In this document: positions 23,275 to 31,527 of the stretch, in pieces
Layout: the number at the start of each line of letters is the position of its first letter
Position numbering within the stretch: the stretch's first letter is position 1
Assembly: GCA_052170475.1 (NCBI GenBank)
Contig: JBQNAL010000019.1
Span: 1 to 32,630 of the forward strand
DNA length: 32,630 nt
Direction of reading: 5' to 3'
DNA from: CAJPQU01 sp052170475
GTDB lineage: Bacteria; Bacillota; Negativicutes; Selenomonadales; Selenomonadaceae
Notes under the pieces: generated by a model
Seen by the model: the letters and a program-made list of their open reading frames with translations, nothing else
What the model was told of the DNA's origin: nothing
Database searches by the model: none
Translations under genes and position numbers: made by a program

Positions 23275-24383
23275 CACGATTCAGGAATGGCCTCCAAGGT
23301 CACGGTCAGCGTGAGTTTCTCTTTGCCGCGCTCGATCTTCACCTGCACCTCTTCGCCCACCTGATGGCTGGCAATCGCTGCCCGAAGATCACTGACGGTG
23401 TCCGTCTTTTCCCCGTTGATCTCCAAGATGAGGTCGCCCCGCTCTATCCCTGCCTTATCCGCAGGCCCGTTCAGGGTAAGATTCTGCACGTAGACCCCGG
23501 CGTCCGCCGTGAGCTGATAGCCTGCCCGTGCCGCCGTCTCTTTATCAAAGACGCCGACCCCCATGTAGGGCCGAATGACGCGCCCGGTCGTCATGAGCTG
23601 ATCCACGATTTCCCGCACCGTGTTGATGGGAATGGCAAAGCACATACCCTCCACATCCTCACGCGCAATCTTGATGCTGTTGATGCCGATGACAAGCCCG
23701 TCGGCGTTCACCAAGGCGCCGCCGGAGTTGCCGGGGTTAATGGCGGCATCCGTCTGGAGGAGCTTCACGCGCCGCTCCTGAATGTCCAAGGTTCGGTTGA
23801 GCGCGCTGATGACCCCGGCGGTGACGCTCCCCTGAAATTCCTGTCCCATCGGGTTTCCGATCGCGATGGCGGGTTCGCCCACCACGATGTCGTCCGAGTC
23901 GCCGAACTGCGCTGCCGGAAGGTCGTCCGCATCCACTTTAATGACCGCGATGTCCGTGGGCGCATCCACGCCCACCACTTCCCCCTTCAGGGTGCGGCCG
24001 TCCGCCAAGGAGACCAAAATCTCCCGCGCACCTTCAATGACGTGATTGTTCGTCACAATGTAGCCGTCTTTTCGAAAGATCACCCCGGAGCCGAAGCCTT
24101 CCTGCTGAATGGCGTTGTAGAACCAGTCGCGCACCAACGTCTTATTGGTGATGCCCACGACCGCAGGCCCCACGGCTTTCGCCGCCCGCACCACAGGGGT
24201 ATTGCGCGCGGACGAAAGCTCTCGCGAAACGGCGGTGCCCGCTATGGGAATACCGCTCCCTCCGGCGTCGCTCACCGTATTCGCCCGGCTGTCCGTACAG
24301 CCCGCGAGGAGTACCGCCCCCACGGCAAAAGCCGCCGCCAGCGCCCCCATTTTTTTCTTCCAAGCATGGCAAAACACGTTCAT
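23274..24383 (-). CDS. htrA: HtrA/DegP-type serine protease, lipoprotein
   Basis: Trypsin-like serine protease with one PDZ domain, 369 aa, for quality control of exported proteins. ATG 24383 is chosen because AGGAGGG precedes it and it opens directly on an export signal: basic HAWKKK, a hydrophobic stretch and lipobox LLAGC with Cys29 as the lipidated residue. The catalytic triad is H114 (TNNHVIEG), D144 (TDIAVIKV) and S220 (NPGNSGGAL). The PDZ domain begins around residue 275 (RPYMGVGVF). A lipid anchor is unusual, since most Firmicutes HtrA proteins have an N-terminal transmembrane helix. It is coupled to rlmH by a 1-nt overlap. Confidence 0.93.
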   Translation of the reverse strand: MNVFCHAWKKKMGALAAAFAVGAVLLAGCTDSRANTVSDAGGSGIPIAGTAVSRELSSARNTPVVRAAKAVGPAVVGITNKTLVRDWFYNAIQQEGFGSGVIFRKDGYIVTNNHVIEGAREILVSLADGRTLKGEVVGVDAPTDIAVIKVDADDLPAAQFGDSDDIVVGEPAIAIGNPMGQEFQGSVTAGVISALNRTLDIQERRVKLLQTDAAINPGNSGGALVNADGLVIGINSIKIAREDVEGMCFAIPINTVREIVDQLMTTGRVIRPYMGVGVFDKETAARAGYQLTADAGVYVQNLTLNGPADKAGIERGDLILEINGEKTDTVSDLRAAIASHQVGEEVQVKIERGKEKLTLTVTLEAIPES

Positions 24384-24411
24384 ATCGGATACCCTCCTTG
24401 CTTCTTCCCAT

Positions 24412-24449
24412 GGCAGCGCCCCGCCCAAAGGCGCACGCTGCCTTTTTTT
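24412..24449 (+). terminator. Plus-oriented terminator inside the minus-strand operon
   Basis: GGCAGCG (24412-24418) pairs with CGCTGCC (24436-24442), followed by seven T on the plus strand. It lies between walJ and htrA, which are both on the minus strand, so it would stop antisense transcription coming from htrA towards walJ. Confidence 0.65.
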
Positions 24450-24452
24450 CGT

Positions 24453-25226
24453 TTAGCCGCTCTCGCCAAAGCTCACCGTCTCGCGCTGTTTGGCCAAGTC
24501 GATGGCCGTCCCCGAGAGCGGCATTCCCTGCCGAAAGAGGACGTCCCGCACCGTTTCTTCCGCCAACTCCGGGCGATTGTTCTGCTCGCTGAGGTGCGCG
24601 AGAAAGACCTGCGCGGGTCGCTTCTTCATCCTTGCCAAGGCCCAAGCGGCGTCAAGGTTCGACAGATGCCCTCGATTGCTTAAAATCCGCTGCTTGAGCG
24701 GCCACGGATAGCCGCCCCGCTTCAAGGTGGCGGGGTCATGGTTCGCTTCCAAGACGAGAACGTCCGCCCCCTCGATGGCGTCCTGCACCGCGCCGGTGAC
24801 AAAGCCCAAATCCGTAGCTACGGTACAGGTGCGGCTGCCACGCACCCGATAGCCCACCGGCTCCGCCGCATCGTGGGAAAGGGGAAACGGCTCCACCTTC
24901 ACCCCGCCGATGACCACATCTCCCCGAAAGGGGTGCAGGCAGGTAAGGGGCAGAAGATCGCGTCGGGGAAGCGCCGCGATGGTGCCGGGGCGACTGTACA
25001 CAGGCAGGGAGACTTCCTTGAGCAGCGCCGAAAGCCCCACCACATGATCCCGATGTTCGTGCGTGAGCAGCACGCCGTCGAGCGTGTCCAATGGAACGCC
25101 CAAAGCCGTCATCCCTTCTTTGAGCCGGCGCAGCCCGATGCCCACATCCAAGAGCAGGCGTGTCCCGTCCATCTCTATGAAAATGGCATTCCCCTTGCTG
25201 CCGCTGGCCAAAACCGAAAGCCGCAT
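24453..25226 (-). CDS. walJ: MBL-fold metallo-hydrolase WalJ (YycJ)
   Basis: A 257-aa metallo-beta-lactamase-fold protein of the YycJ/WalJ family, linked in Firmicutes to the WalRK cell-wall regulon and to DNA/RNA exonuclease-like activity. The start MRLSVLASGSKGNA is the family N-terminus; the in-frame ORF extension to 25286 runs through a hairpin and is less likely. Metal ligands are H56-x-H58-x-D60-H61 (THEHRDH), a His in PLSHDAAE, Asp in ATDLGF and the late LAHLSEQNN. No WalR/WalK genes are in the window, so it is detached from its usual two-component partners. Confidence 0.9.
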   Translation of the reverse strand: MRLSVLASGSKGNAIFIEMDGTRLLLDVGIGLRRLKEGMTALGVPLDTLDGVLLTHEHRDHVVGLSALLKEVSLPVYSRPGTIAALPRRDLLPLTCLHPFRGDVVIGGVKVEPFPLSHDAAEPVGYRVRGSRTCTVATDLGFVTGAVQDAIEGADVLVLEANHDPATLKRGGYPWPLKQRILSNRGHLSNLDAAWALARMKKRPAQVFLAHLSEQNNRPELAEETVRDVLFRQGMPLSGTAIDLAKQRETVSFGESG

Positions 25227-25269
25227 CCTGCTGCGTTCCCCCCCGGAAAGCGCCCGTTTTCCATACATC

Positions 25270-25308
25270 AGGCGGCCTTCCCACAACTGGATTGTAGGAA
25301 AGCCGCCT
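25270..25308 (-). other. 17-bp RNA hairpin between hydE and walJ
   Basis: The inverted repeat AGGCGGC-TTCC-ACAA with TTGT-GGAA-GCCGCCT has two C/A mismatches on the plus strand. On the minus strand these become G-U pairs, so a minus-strand transcript pairs without interruption around a 5-nt loop. It lies after hydE and before walJ; no T-tract follows. A U-less terminator, an mRNA processing site or a 5'UTR element of walJ are possible. Confidence 0.6.
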
Positions 25309-25335
25309 GTAAACTCTCTGTAAAGCCGCTCGGTG

Positions 25336-26385
25336 CTAAGGATGCACGATGTTACGGCAACGGCTGCCCCAGTCCGTGCCGATGGTGCGCCCGATTGTCT
25401 GAATGCGATGTTCTATATCGGCGCGATATTTAGCCGAATCGTCCGCCACCGCCGCCTTCCCCGGATAGAGTGCGTAGAGCTGCCGCGCCTCTCCTTCGGT
25501 GAGATTCGGCATGACGACATTGGCGCCGGAGCAAAGGATCGTCTCCCACGCCCCCGGCAAAAGCGTTTCCATCGCCGTCGTGGCAGGAATATTCGCCTCC
25601 GGTAAGAGGAGCCGCACCAAAGACACCAGCCGCCGCACCAGCCCCATGTCCCCCGGCGAAGCGAAAGCAAGCGGCGTATCGGCGTTTGGGATCAAAGGGC
25701 CAATGCCCACCATGTCGGCGTCAATCGCCTGAAAAAAAAGCGCGTCCCGCGCCAGCGAAGCCACGCTCTGCCCCGGCAGCCCCACGAGACAGCCCGTCCC
25801 CACCTCGTAGCCCAGCCGGCGAAGGTCAAAGAGACAGCGCTTTCTCTCCGAAAGCGTCATGCCGGGATCCAGCGCTTCGTATAGGCCGCGGTCGGTCGTT
25901 TCCACGCGAAGCAAAAAGCGATCCGCCCCCGCCTCTTTGAGCGCTCGATATTCCTCGAAGGAGCGCTCCCCGATGGAGAGGGTGACCGCCATGCCTAAGC
26001 CTTTGATGTCCCGCACAATCGCCCCCAAGCGATCCGCCGTAAACCACGGATCTTCCCCCGATTGCAGCACGATGGTTTTATATCCAAACGTGCGCCCTTT
26101 TTTCGCTAAGGCGAAGATCTCCTCCGGCGAAAGGCGATAGCGCCCCGCCTTCTCGTTATCCCGACGCAGCCCGCAGTAAAAACAGTTGCGGCGGCAGTAG
26201 CTCGAAAACTCGATCAGCCCCCGCAGATGCACCGCATCCCCCACGGTGCGCGCGCGCACCCGATCCGCCGCCGCCGCTAACGCTTCTTCCCCCTCGGGCG
26301 ATGCCAAAAGCGCCGAAACCTCGCCCTCCGTCAGTCGATGCGTCCCTTCGACGCGTCGGATCAGCGCGGCTAAGTGATCGTCCAT
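25336..26385 (-). CDS. hydE: [FeFe]-hydrogenase H-cluster maturase HydE
   Basis: Radical SAM enzyme, 349 aa, acting in assembly of the 2Fe subcluster of [FeFe]-hydrogenase. The cluster motif is C64-x3-C68-x2-C71 (YCRRNCFYCGLRRDN), with the GLRRDN ending typical of HydE. Other family marks are VLQSGEDPWF, LRVETTDRGLYEALDPG, CLVGLPGQ, IGIGPLIPNADTPL-like sequence, and TAMETLLPG/GANVVMPN. The related PylB and BioB differ in these positions. ATG 26385 overlaps the upstream GGDEF stop by one base. hydF, hydG and hydrogenase genes are not in this window. Confidence 0.92.
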   Translation of the reverse strand: MDDHLAALIRRVEGTHRLTEGEVSALLASPEGEEALAAAADRVRARTVGDAVHLRGLIEFSSYCRRNCFYCGLRRDNEKAGRYRLSPEEIFALAKKGRTFGYKTIVLQSGEDPWFTADRLGAIVRDIKGLGMAVTLSIGERSFEEYRALKEAGADRFLLRVETTDRGLYEALDPGMTLSERKRCLFDLRRLGYEVGTGCLVGLPGQSVASLARDALFFQAIDADMVGIGPLIPNADTPLAFASPGDMGLVRRLVSLVRLLLPEANIPATTAMETLLPGAWETILCSGANVVMPNLTEGEARQLYALYPGKAAVADDSAKYRADIEHRIQTIGRTIGTDWGSRCRNIVHP

Positions 26386-28253
26386 CAAGCCCTCGCCGGT
26401 TGGGGCTTCACCACCAAATCGCAGGCCGCTTGATTGCCCCCGGCGCGTTTCGCCGCATAGAGCGCCTCATCGCTGCGCTCGATGAGATCGTCGATATTCT
26501 CCGCCATACTCCGCCGCTCCTCGGCGATACCGATGCTGACGGTGACATAATCGCGCCGCCGCGCCGTCCGATGGGGGAGATGCAGCGTCTCCAGCCGCTG
26601 TTTCACGTCGTCCGCCACCGCCGTTCCCTCGGCCATTCCCCCGTTTTCGAGCGCGATCACGAACTCTTCCCCGCCATAGCGCATGACCTTACCGCCGTAC
26701 GATCTCGCGCATTCGGCAAGAATCTGCGCTACCTGCCGCAGGCACTCATCCCCCGCCTGATGCCCGTAGGTATCGTTATACCGCTTGAAATCATCAATAT
26801 CCGCCATCAAAAGCGTCAGCCGGGAAACCTCCGTCCGCTTCCCCTGCCGCAGCCTGCGCAGATACTGCAAATAATATTTTTTATTGTACACTTGGGTCAA
26901 AGCATCGACATTGACGTCCCGCTGCAGCGCCGCCTTTTTTTCGTTCAGCTTCTGCAATTCACGCTCCTGAAAGGATCGGAAGAACGCCTTCACCAAGCGT
27001 TCATAGCGCACCGCCATGTGTTCTACCCGCATGGCGACCGCCACCTCATCCTCCTGTCGGCAGTATTCATACGCCTGCCGATACTTCCCTAACCCCTGAT
27101 ACATCTTGCCCAGCCGAGCGAAAATCTCCTGCTGGAGCGATAACTCATAGTTCGGCGCGACCTTGCGCGCCCGAAGGTAATACTCCTCAGCTGCCGAAAA
27201 ATCGCGCATCGCGCACTTCAGGTCGCCGAACTGCCGATACAAAAAGTAATCGAACCGCTCTACATAAAAGCGACGTCCATACCGAAGGTAGACGGATTCG
27301 GCAGAGACCAAGAGCCGCTCCGCTTCCTCCAAGCGAATGCCCCGAAGAATATAGAGTTGGGAGCGCAGCCGATCCGCCACCGCCCCCACCTGATCCCGCA
27401 TGAGGTTCACCATTTTGTCGCGCAGCGCTTCCAATTCCTCAATGCCCTTTTCCGCCTTATCTAAGTCGCCGTGTGCAAGCTCGCTGACGATGAGGTTCAA
27501 AAGAATGCGCCCCCGAAGCCGCGGCGTTATATCGCTGTAATGAGAGCTTTTTTGGATCTGCTCATAAATAAAGCGCATCTCCGCGAAGTGTCCGATCGCA
27601 AGGTACCCATCCGCCAAGACATGGAGCGCCATGGCCTCCGTCTCCCACAGCCGGTACTTTCTGGCGCTTTCCTCCGCCAAGGTCAAAAACTCGCTGCCGC
27701 GAATGAAGTCGTTGAAAATGACCTTATAAATATAGCCGATATGGAGGTACACCCTCGGCAAGAGCGCGGAATCCGCTTTTTCGGCGTAATGAACCGCCTT
27801 TTGGAGATAGTACATCGTCTCCTCCGTATCCGGTTCATAGCGCCGATAATAGAGCATGTCGATGTAATGCACCGCCAAGGCGTCGTAGAGATGGAGGTGG
27901 GTCAAAGAATGTCTCGCCCGCCTAAAACAGAGATCCGACTTATCTATTTCCCCATGCACATACCAATAGATCGCCAAATGCGACTGGATTTTCGCGATGT
28001 ACGCCGTCAATCCCACGCCTTTGGCGTAGTGCAGCGCCTTTTTCCAATGGGGATACGCCTCTTCCACCTGATCGTTCTTGAAGCAGCCCTCGGCGTAGGC
28101 GTAGTGGAGGATCGCCCGCTCCACGGCGCTCTCCGCCGTCTCCAAAGCGTCAGAGATCATCTTCTGGTACCGCTCAATGCGAAGAAAGCTCAGGCAGAAC
28201 TCGTAGGTCGTTTCGTAGTAGGCGAGAATCTCTTCGATCTGTCCGATGTTCAT
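26385..28253 (-). CDS. TPR-like repeat GGDEF diguanylate cyclase (GGDEF-1)
   Basis: A 622-aa cytosolic diguanylate cyclase. Residues 1-410 are helical repeats of TPR type (for example AEEYYLRARKVAPNYELSLQQ), followed by a short coiled coil (about 425-447) and a GGDEF domain from 448. The active site reads RYGGEEF (527-531), with the substrate/metal motif LLMADIDDFKRYNDTYGH and SIGIA. No RxxD inhibitory site is visible before it, so product inhibition may be absent. No signal peptide or membrane span is seen. ATG 28253 follows GGAGGTGAAGGC and overlaps GGDEF-2 by ATGA; its own stop overlaps hydE. Ligand or partner of the TPR part is unknown. Confidence 0.9.
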   Translation of the reverse strand: MNIGQIEEILAYYETTYEFCLSFLRIERYQKMISDALETAESAVERAILHYAYAEGCFKNDQVEEAYPHWKKALHYAKGVGLTAYIAKIQSHLAIYWYVHGEIDKSDLCFRRARHSLTHLHLYDALAVHYIDMLYYRRYEPDTEETMYYLQKAVHYAEKADSALLPRVYLHIGYIYKVIFNDFIRGSEFLTLAEESARKYRLWETEAMALHVLADGYLAIGHFAEMRFIYEQIQKSSHYSDITPRLRGRILLNLIVSELAHGDLDKAEKGIEELEALRDKMVNLMRDQVGAVADRLRSQLYILRGIRLEEAERLLVSAESVYLRYGRRFYVERFDYFLYRQFGDLKCAMRDFSAAEEYYLRARKVAPNYELSLQQEIFARLGKMYQGLGKYRQAYEYCRQEDEVAVAMRVEHMAVRYERLVKAFFRSFQERELQKLNEKKAALQRDVNVDALTQVYNKKYYLQYLRRLRQGKRTEVSRLTLLMADIDDFKRYNDTYGHQAGDECLRQVAQILAECARSYGGKVMRYGGEEFVIALENGGMAEGTAVADDVKQRLETLHLPHRTARRRDYVTVSIGIAEERRSMAENIDDLIERSDEALYAAKRAGGNQAACDLVVKPQPARA

Positions 28254-29617
28254 GCCTTCACCTCCATCTCCGGACTGTAACGAACGCACACATTCCTGCC
28301 GCGCCCTTTCGCCGCGTAAAGCGCCCGATCCGCTTCGCCGATGAGCTTTTCCACGTCGCGGCGCTCCATGCACGTCTTGGCGGACACCCCCGCGCTCATC
28401 GTCACCACGGCAGCGGCCTTGGAGAAGTGATGGGGAATCTGCTGCGCTTCGAGCTCCCGGCGCACCTCCTCCGCTGTCTCTACCGCCTCCTTCGCGGAAG
28501 TCTCCCGCAGGAGAAGAAATTCCTCCCCCCCGTAGCGCACCGGCGTCCAGCCTTTCAGCCGCTGCGCCCACAGGATCCGCCCCACTTCGCTCAAAACGGC
28601 ATCTCCTTGGATATGTCCGTAGTGATCGTTATACCCCTTGAAGTGATCGATGTCCAGCATGACCGCCGCCAAGGGGCGAACTTGGGCGTCCGCCTTGTCG
28701 GCATCCCGGACGAAAAACTTCTGCAGATATTGCCGATTGTAGAGATGCGTCAGCGGATCCCTTTGGCTTTCCTCTTCGAGGCGTCGATTCTCGTTGCGCA
28801 GTTTTTCCATGATCCGCTGCTTTTGCTCTATGCCATAGACCGCGATGAGGCATTCCGAATACGCGTACTCCTGCGCCGCCGCAAACTCATCCCGCAGGTG
28901 CGCGTAACGGTCATGCGCCTCCACCGCCCGCCGATAGTCCCCCAGACGCGCCGAGATCCCCATCTCCATCTGGCAGGCATGGAGCCGCAAAAACTCAAAG
29001 TCCGTATCCTTGCTAAGGGTTTCAATCTCCGGCAGACAAGCGAGTGCCGCCGCATAATTTCCGACGCGAAAATGGTAATGCTCGCGCATTTCCCACAAAA
29101 TGACCGCCGTAGGCAAAAAGCCAAGCATGGGGAAACGCAGCAGATATTCCTTTTCCCACGCGTCAATCCGCGCCAAAATGTCCGGCGTGACCTCCTGTGT
29201 GCGAATCTCTCTCACCAAGACCCCCGCCTCAAAGAGCGCCTCCAATTCCGAGCCGTCTCCCGTCGCCGCTTTAAGTTTTTCCAACATCCCGTAAATCACG
29301 GGACCCGTTTTCTCCTGCCACGCCGGCACCTTTCCCTCTAAGCGATTGACCACCGCCATGGTCGCAAGCTGTAAGGCCTCCGGCCACGTCAGGGCAAAAT
29401 CCGGCGTCTTCATAATCTCGTCCACGATGTGCCCCAAGAGCTCATTGGCGTAGTGCCAATCCTCCAAGGCGGCGTAGATCTCGATGAGTACACGCGCTGC
29501 CGTGCGATAGCGCGGCGACGCAAGATCCTGCGGCATCTCCTGCATCTCCGTTTGCAGGGCATGCCCCTTCATAAAGAGATCGTAGTATTTCCTTTGCAGC
29601 CTATCCACCGATTCCAC
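28250..29617 (-). CDS. GGDEF diguanylate cyclase with helical-repeat N-terminus (GGDEF-2)
   Basis: A 455-aa protein with an all-helical, TPR-like N-terminal part (1-255), a coiled coil (about 262-285) and a GGDEF domain with intact RYGGEEF (363-367) and VMLDIDHFKGYNDHYGH. It resembles its downstream neighbour in layout, suggesting an old duplication. No membrane segment is seen. GTG 29617 is the longest start but sits very close to GGGAG; GTG 29608 is the alternative. A TATGAT lies just upstream but without a convincing -35. First gene of the GGDEF-GGDEF-hydE unit. Confidence 0.87.
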   Translation of the reverse strand: MESVDRLQRKYYDLFMKGHALQTEMQEMPQDLASPRYRTAARVLIEIYAALEDWHYANELLGHIVDEIMKTPDFALTWPEALQLATMAVVNRLEGKVPAWQEKTGPVIYGMLEKLKAATGDGSELEALFEAGVLVREIRTQEVTPDILARIDAWEKEYLLRFPMLGFLPTAVILWEMREHYHFRVGNYAAALACLPEIETLSKDTDFEFLRLHACQMEMGISARLGDYRRAVEAHDRYAHLRDEFAAAQEYAYSECLIAVYGIEQKQRIMEKLRNENRRLEEESQRDPLTHLYNRQYLQKFFVRDADKADAQVRPLAAVMLDIDHFKGYNDHYGHIQGDAVLSEVGRILWAQRLKGWTPVRYGGEEFLLLRETSAKEAVETAEEVRRELEAQQIPHHFSKAAAVVTMSAGVSAKTCMERRDVEKLIGEADRALYAAKGRGRNVCVRYSPEMEVKA

Positions 29618-29684
29618 GCTCCCGCTATCATCATAAAGTAGAGAACTTCGACACGCGCCCTTGTCGTTCGCTAAAAAACAAAGG

Positions 29685-30086
29685 CTATGGTCGCGGTGCG
29701 AAGATGTACTCCACCACCGCCTCCATGGGAGATCCCGCCCCGTAGGGCGTCACCGCCGTAGGCACGGCACTTTCTCCGATACGCTCTTTCGTAGCGTACA
29801 CGGCCATGACGGATTCCAATATCTGATACGTCCGCTTTTTGCGGTTAAAGTGGATACGGTAAAGATACAGCCGATCCTTATCGGCACAGACGATCTGCAC
29901 CTGTGCCGTCACCTCATAATCACTTTGAAAGGTCAGGGACTTCATGTCCACATAGTACCCTGTATCCCCCCGGGCATCCACAAACACCATGTCCGTATCC
30001 GCGATGTCCACCGACGCCGCCATGGCCGCCGCGCTCCAGAGAAATAGCCCCGCCAAAAACACCGCCTGTCCTATCCGCCTCACCAT
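29685..30086 (-). CDS. Small secreted protein of unknown function
   Basis: A 133-aa protein with a clear Sec signal peptide: MVRRIGQ, a hydrophobic core and an AMAA cleavage region near residue 23. The mature part is beta-rich (MVFVDARGDTGYYVDMKSL, then VTAQVQIVCADKDRLYLYRI) and somewhat resembles the surface-adhesin E type of small periplasmic domain, but I cannot assign it. ATG 30086 is chosen for AAGGAG 10 nt upstream; the ORF extension to 30221 overlaps the small ORF region and would bury the signal peptide. Export suggests periplasm or surface. Confidence 0.65.
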   Translation of the reverse strand: MVRRIGQAVFLAGLFLWSAAAMAASVDIADTDMVFVDARGDTGYYVDMKSLTFQSDYEVTAQVQIVCADKDRLYLYRIHFNRKKRTYQILESVMAVYATKERIGESAVPTAVTPYGAGSPMEAVVEYIFAPRP

Positions 30087-30133
30087 TTCATTCCCGCTCC
30101 TTGCGCTTTTTCGCATACCCGTCTCTTTGTTCT

Positions 30134-30247
30134 TCACAGCAAGATACGCCAAGAACGCCACTCCTGCGCCTTCTGCCCGATCCTCTTTGGTATGCCTTCT
30201 ATCCCGAACATCCCCATGCACACAAACTTACCTTTCTTCATGGGCAT
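30134..30247 (-). CDS. Candidate 37-aa small protein
   Basis: An ORF too short for ordinary gene finding. ATG 30247 lies 5 nt after AGGAGGGC and about 20 nt downstream of a strong promoter, and the frame closes with TGA at 30136. The peptide is basic and begins MPMKKGKFVCMGMFGIEGIP, ending WRSWRILL. The secreted-protein gene starts 47 nt later, so this could be a leader peptide for it or an independent small protein. No known family. Confidence 0.5.
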   Translation of the reverse strand: MPMKKGKFVCMGMFGIEGIPKRIGQKAQEWRSWRILL

Positions 30248-30272
30248 GATGCCCTCCTATTTTCTTGTTCCT

Positions 30273-30301
30273 ATTGTATACGCGAAAGCCACTTTTTTCA
30301 A
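30273..30301 (-). promoter_or_regulatory. Sigma-70 promoter of the small ORF / secreted-protein unit
   Basis: On the minus strand TTGAAA (30301-30296), 17-bp spacer, TACAAT (30278-30273). It lies just downstream of dgt and gives the small ORF and the secreted protein their own transcript. Confidence 0.8.
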
Positions 30302-30325
30302 GCTGGAGAAACGAATCCGCATTTC

Positions 30326-31366
30326 TCATCGTCCGCCTGCCACGCCCCCCACGACAAATCCCACCGACGGGATAAACGTTTCGGCAAAGCGCTGCACCGC
30401 GTAGCTGTCCGTCAGCCCTGCCACATAATCGACCACCACCTGCTGCTGCCCCCAGCGCTCTTGACGAGCGATAAACTCTGGCGGGAGCTGATCGAAATGT
30501 GCGCGGAAATAGTGGAAAAGCTGCTCGATGACGAAAACCGCCTGTTCCCGCTCCCGCGCCAGCGTCTGGGAATGATAGACGTGGACGAACATGAAGGTAC
30601 GAAAGCTGTCCATCGCCTTTTGAATATCCGGCGTCAGACGAATATCCCGCTTGCCCTCTGCATCGGGACGATCCGACTGCGTAATGACATCGGCGACCAG
30701 TGCCGTGATCATCTCCGAATGGGACGTACCAATCGAGTGCGTCACTTCGGGGGGAAGATCCGTCGGGCAGAGGAGCCCCGCCCGCAGACTGTCATCGTAA
30801 TCGTGGCAGAGATAGGCGATGCGATCCGCCACATGGACGATCCGCCCCTCCAAGGTCGAGGCGCGGCGGCTGCCCGAATGGTTGACGATGCCGTCGCGCA
30901 CTTCGTCAGTGAGATTCAGCCCACGGCCATCGTGTTCCAAAAAATCCACCACCCGCAGACTTTGCTCATTGTGCGCAAAGTGGCCGGTGAGCTTCGCCAT
31001 CGCCGCCTCTCCCGAATGACCAAACGGCGTATGCCCCACGTCGTGGCCAAGGGCGATGGCTTCCGTCAAATCCTCGTTGAGGCGCAGCCCCCGCGCGATG
31101 GTGCGCGCGATCTGGGCGACCTCGAGGCTATGGGTCATGCGCGTCCGATAGTGATCCCCGGACATGATGTAGACCTGCGTCTTATGCTTCATGCGGCGAA
31201 ACGCCTTCGAGTGGAGGATGCGGTCCCGATCCCTTTGATACGCCGTGCGAAAGGGGCAGGGCTCGAGCGCATCCCGCCGCTTCGCTTCTCGGCTCTTCGC
31301 CGCGTCCGGTGCCAAGATCTCATCCTCTATCGCTTCCGTCCGTTCCCTGATCGTTTCCACACCCAT
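30326..31366 (-). CDS. dgt: dNTP triphosphohydrolase (dGTPase family, HD domain)
   Basis: HD-superfamily deoxyguanosinetriphosphate triphosphohydrolase-like protein, 346 aa, expected to split dNTPs into nucleoside and triphosphate. The N-terminal FRTAYQRDRDRILHSKAFRRMKHKTQV block is a family hallmark. Metal ligands are H79 (RMTHSLEV), H108-D109 (LGHDVGHTPFGH) and an Asp in IVHVADRIAYL. ATG 31366 follows AAAGGAGCGA. In several Firmicutes this gene precedes dnaG-rpoD; here it is followed by an independent promoter. No clear terminator follows dgt. Confidence 0.93.
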   Translation of the reverse strand: MGVETIRERTEAIEDEILAPDAAKSREAKRRDALEPCPFRTAYQRDRDRILHSKAFRRMKHKTQVYIMSGDHYRTRMTHSLEVAQIARTIARGLRLNEDLTEAIALGHDVGHTPFGHSGEAAMAKLTGHFAHNEQSLRVVDFLEHDGRGLNLTDEVRDGIVNHSGSRRASTLEGRIVHVADRIAYLCHDYDDSLRAGLLCPTDLPPEVTHSIGTSHSEMITALVADVITQSDRPDAEGKRDIRLTPDIQKAMDSFRTFMFVHVYHSQTLAREREQAVFVIEQLFHYFRAHFDQLPPEFIARQERWGQQQVVVDYVAGLTDSYAVQRFAETFIPSVGFVVGGVAGGR

Positions 31367-31465
31367 TCGCTCCTTTCACCGCTGAGGCTTCGTCCGCCCC
31401 CCAAAGGCAGCCGCGCACCGCCCCTACGCGCCCCGCTTGCGTGCGCCGCTCGAGGCGCTAACGCG

Positions 31466-31503
31466 AAAATCCCGCAGAGCGCCAAACGCCCCTGCGGGAT
31501 TCT
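31466..31503 (-). terminator. Intrinsic terminator of the DUF1292 gene
   Basis: On the minus strand AATCCCGCAG (31501-31492 side) pairs with CTGCGGGATT (31477-31468 side), a 10-bp stem followed by TT. A short A/T flank exists on both sides. Confidence 0.75.
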
Positions 31504-31527
31504 TCACCGCGCCTTGAGAGAAAGCGC

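Noticed and set aside
23364..24683. 439-codon plus-strand frame opposite htrA
   Set aside because: htrA shows the full catalytic triad, signal peptide and PDZ domain on the other strand. The antisense frame has no recognisable domain.
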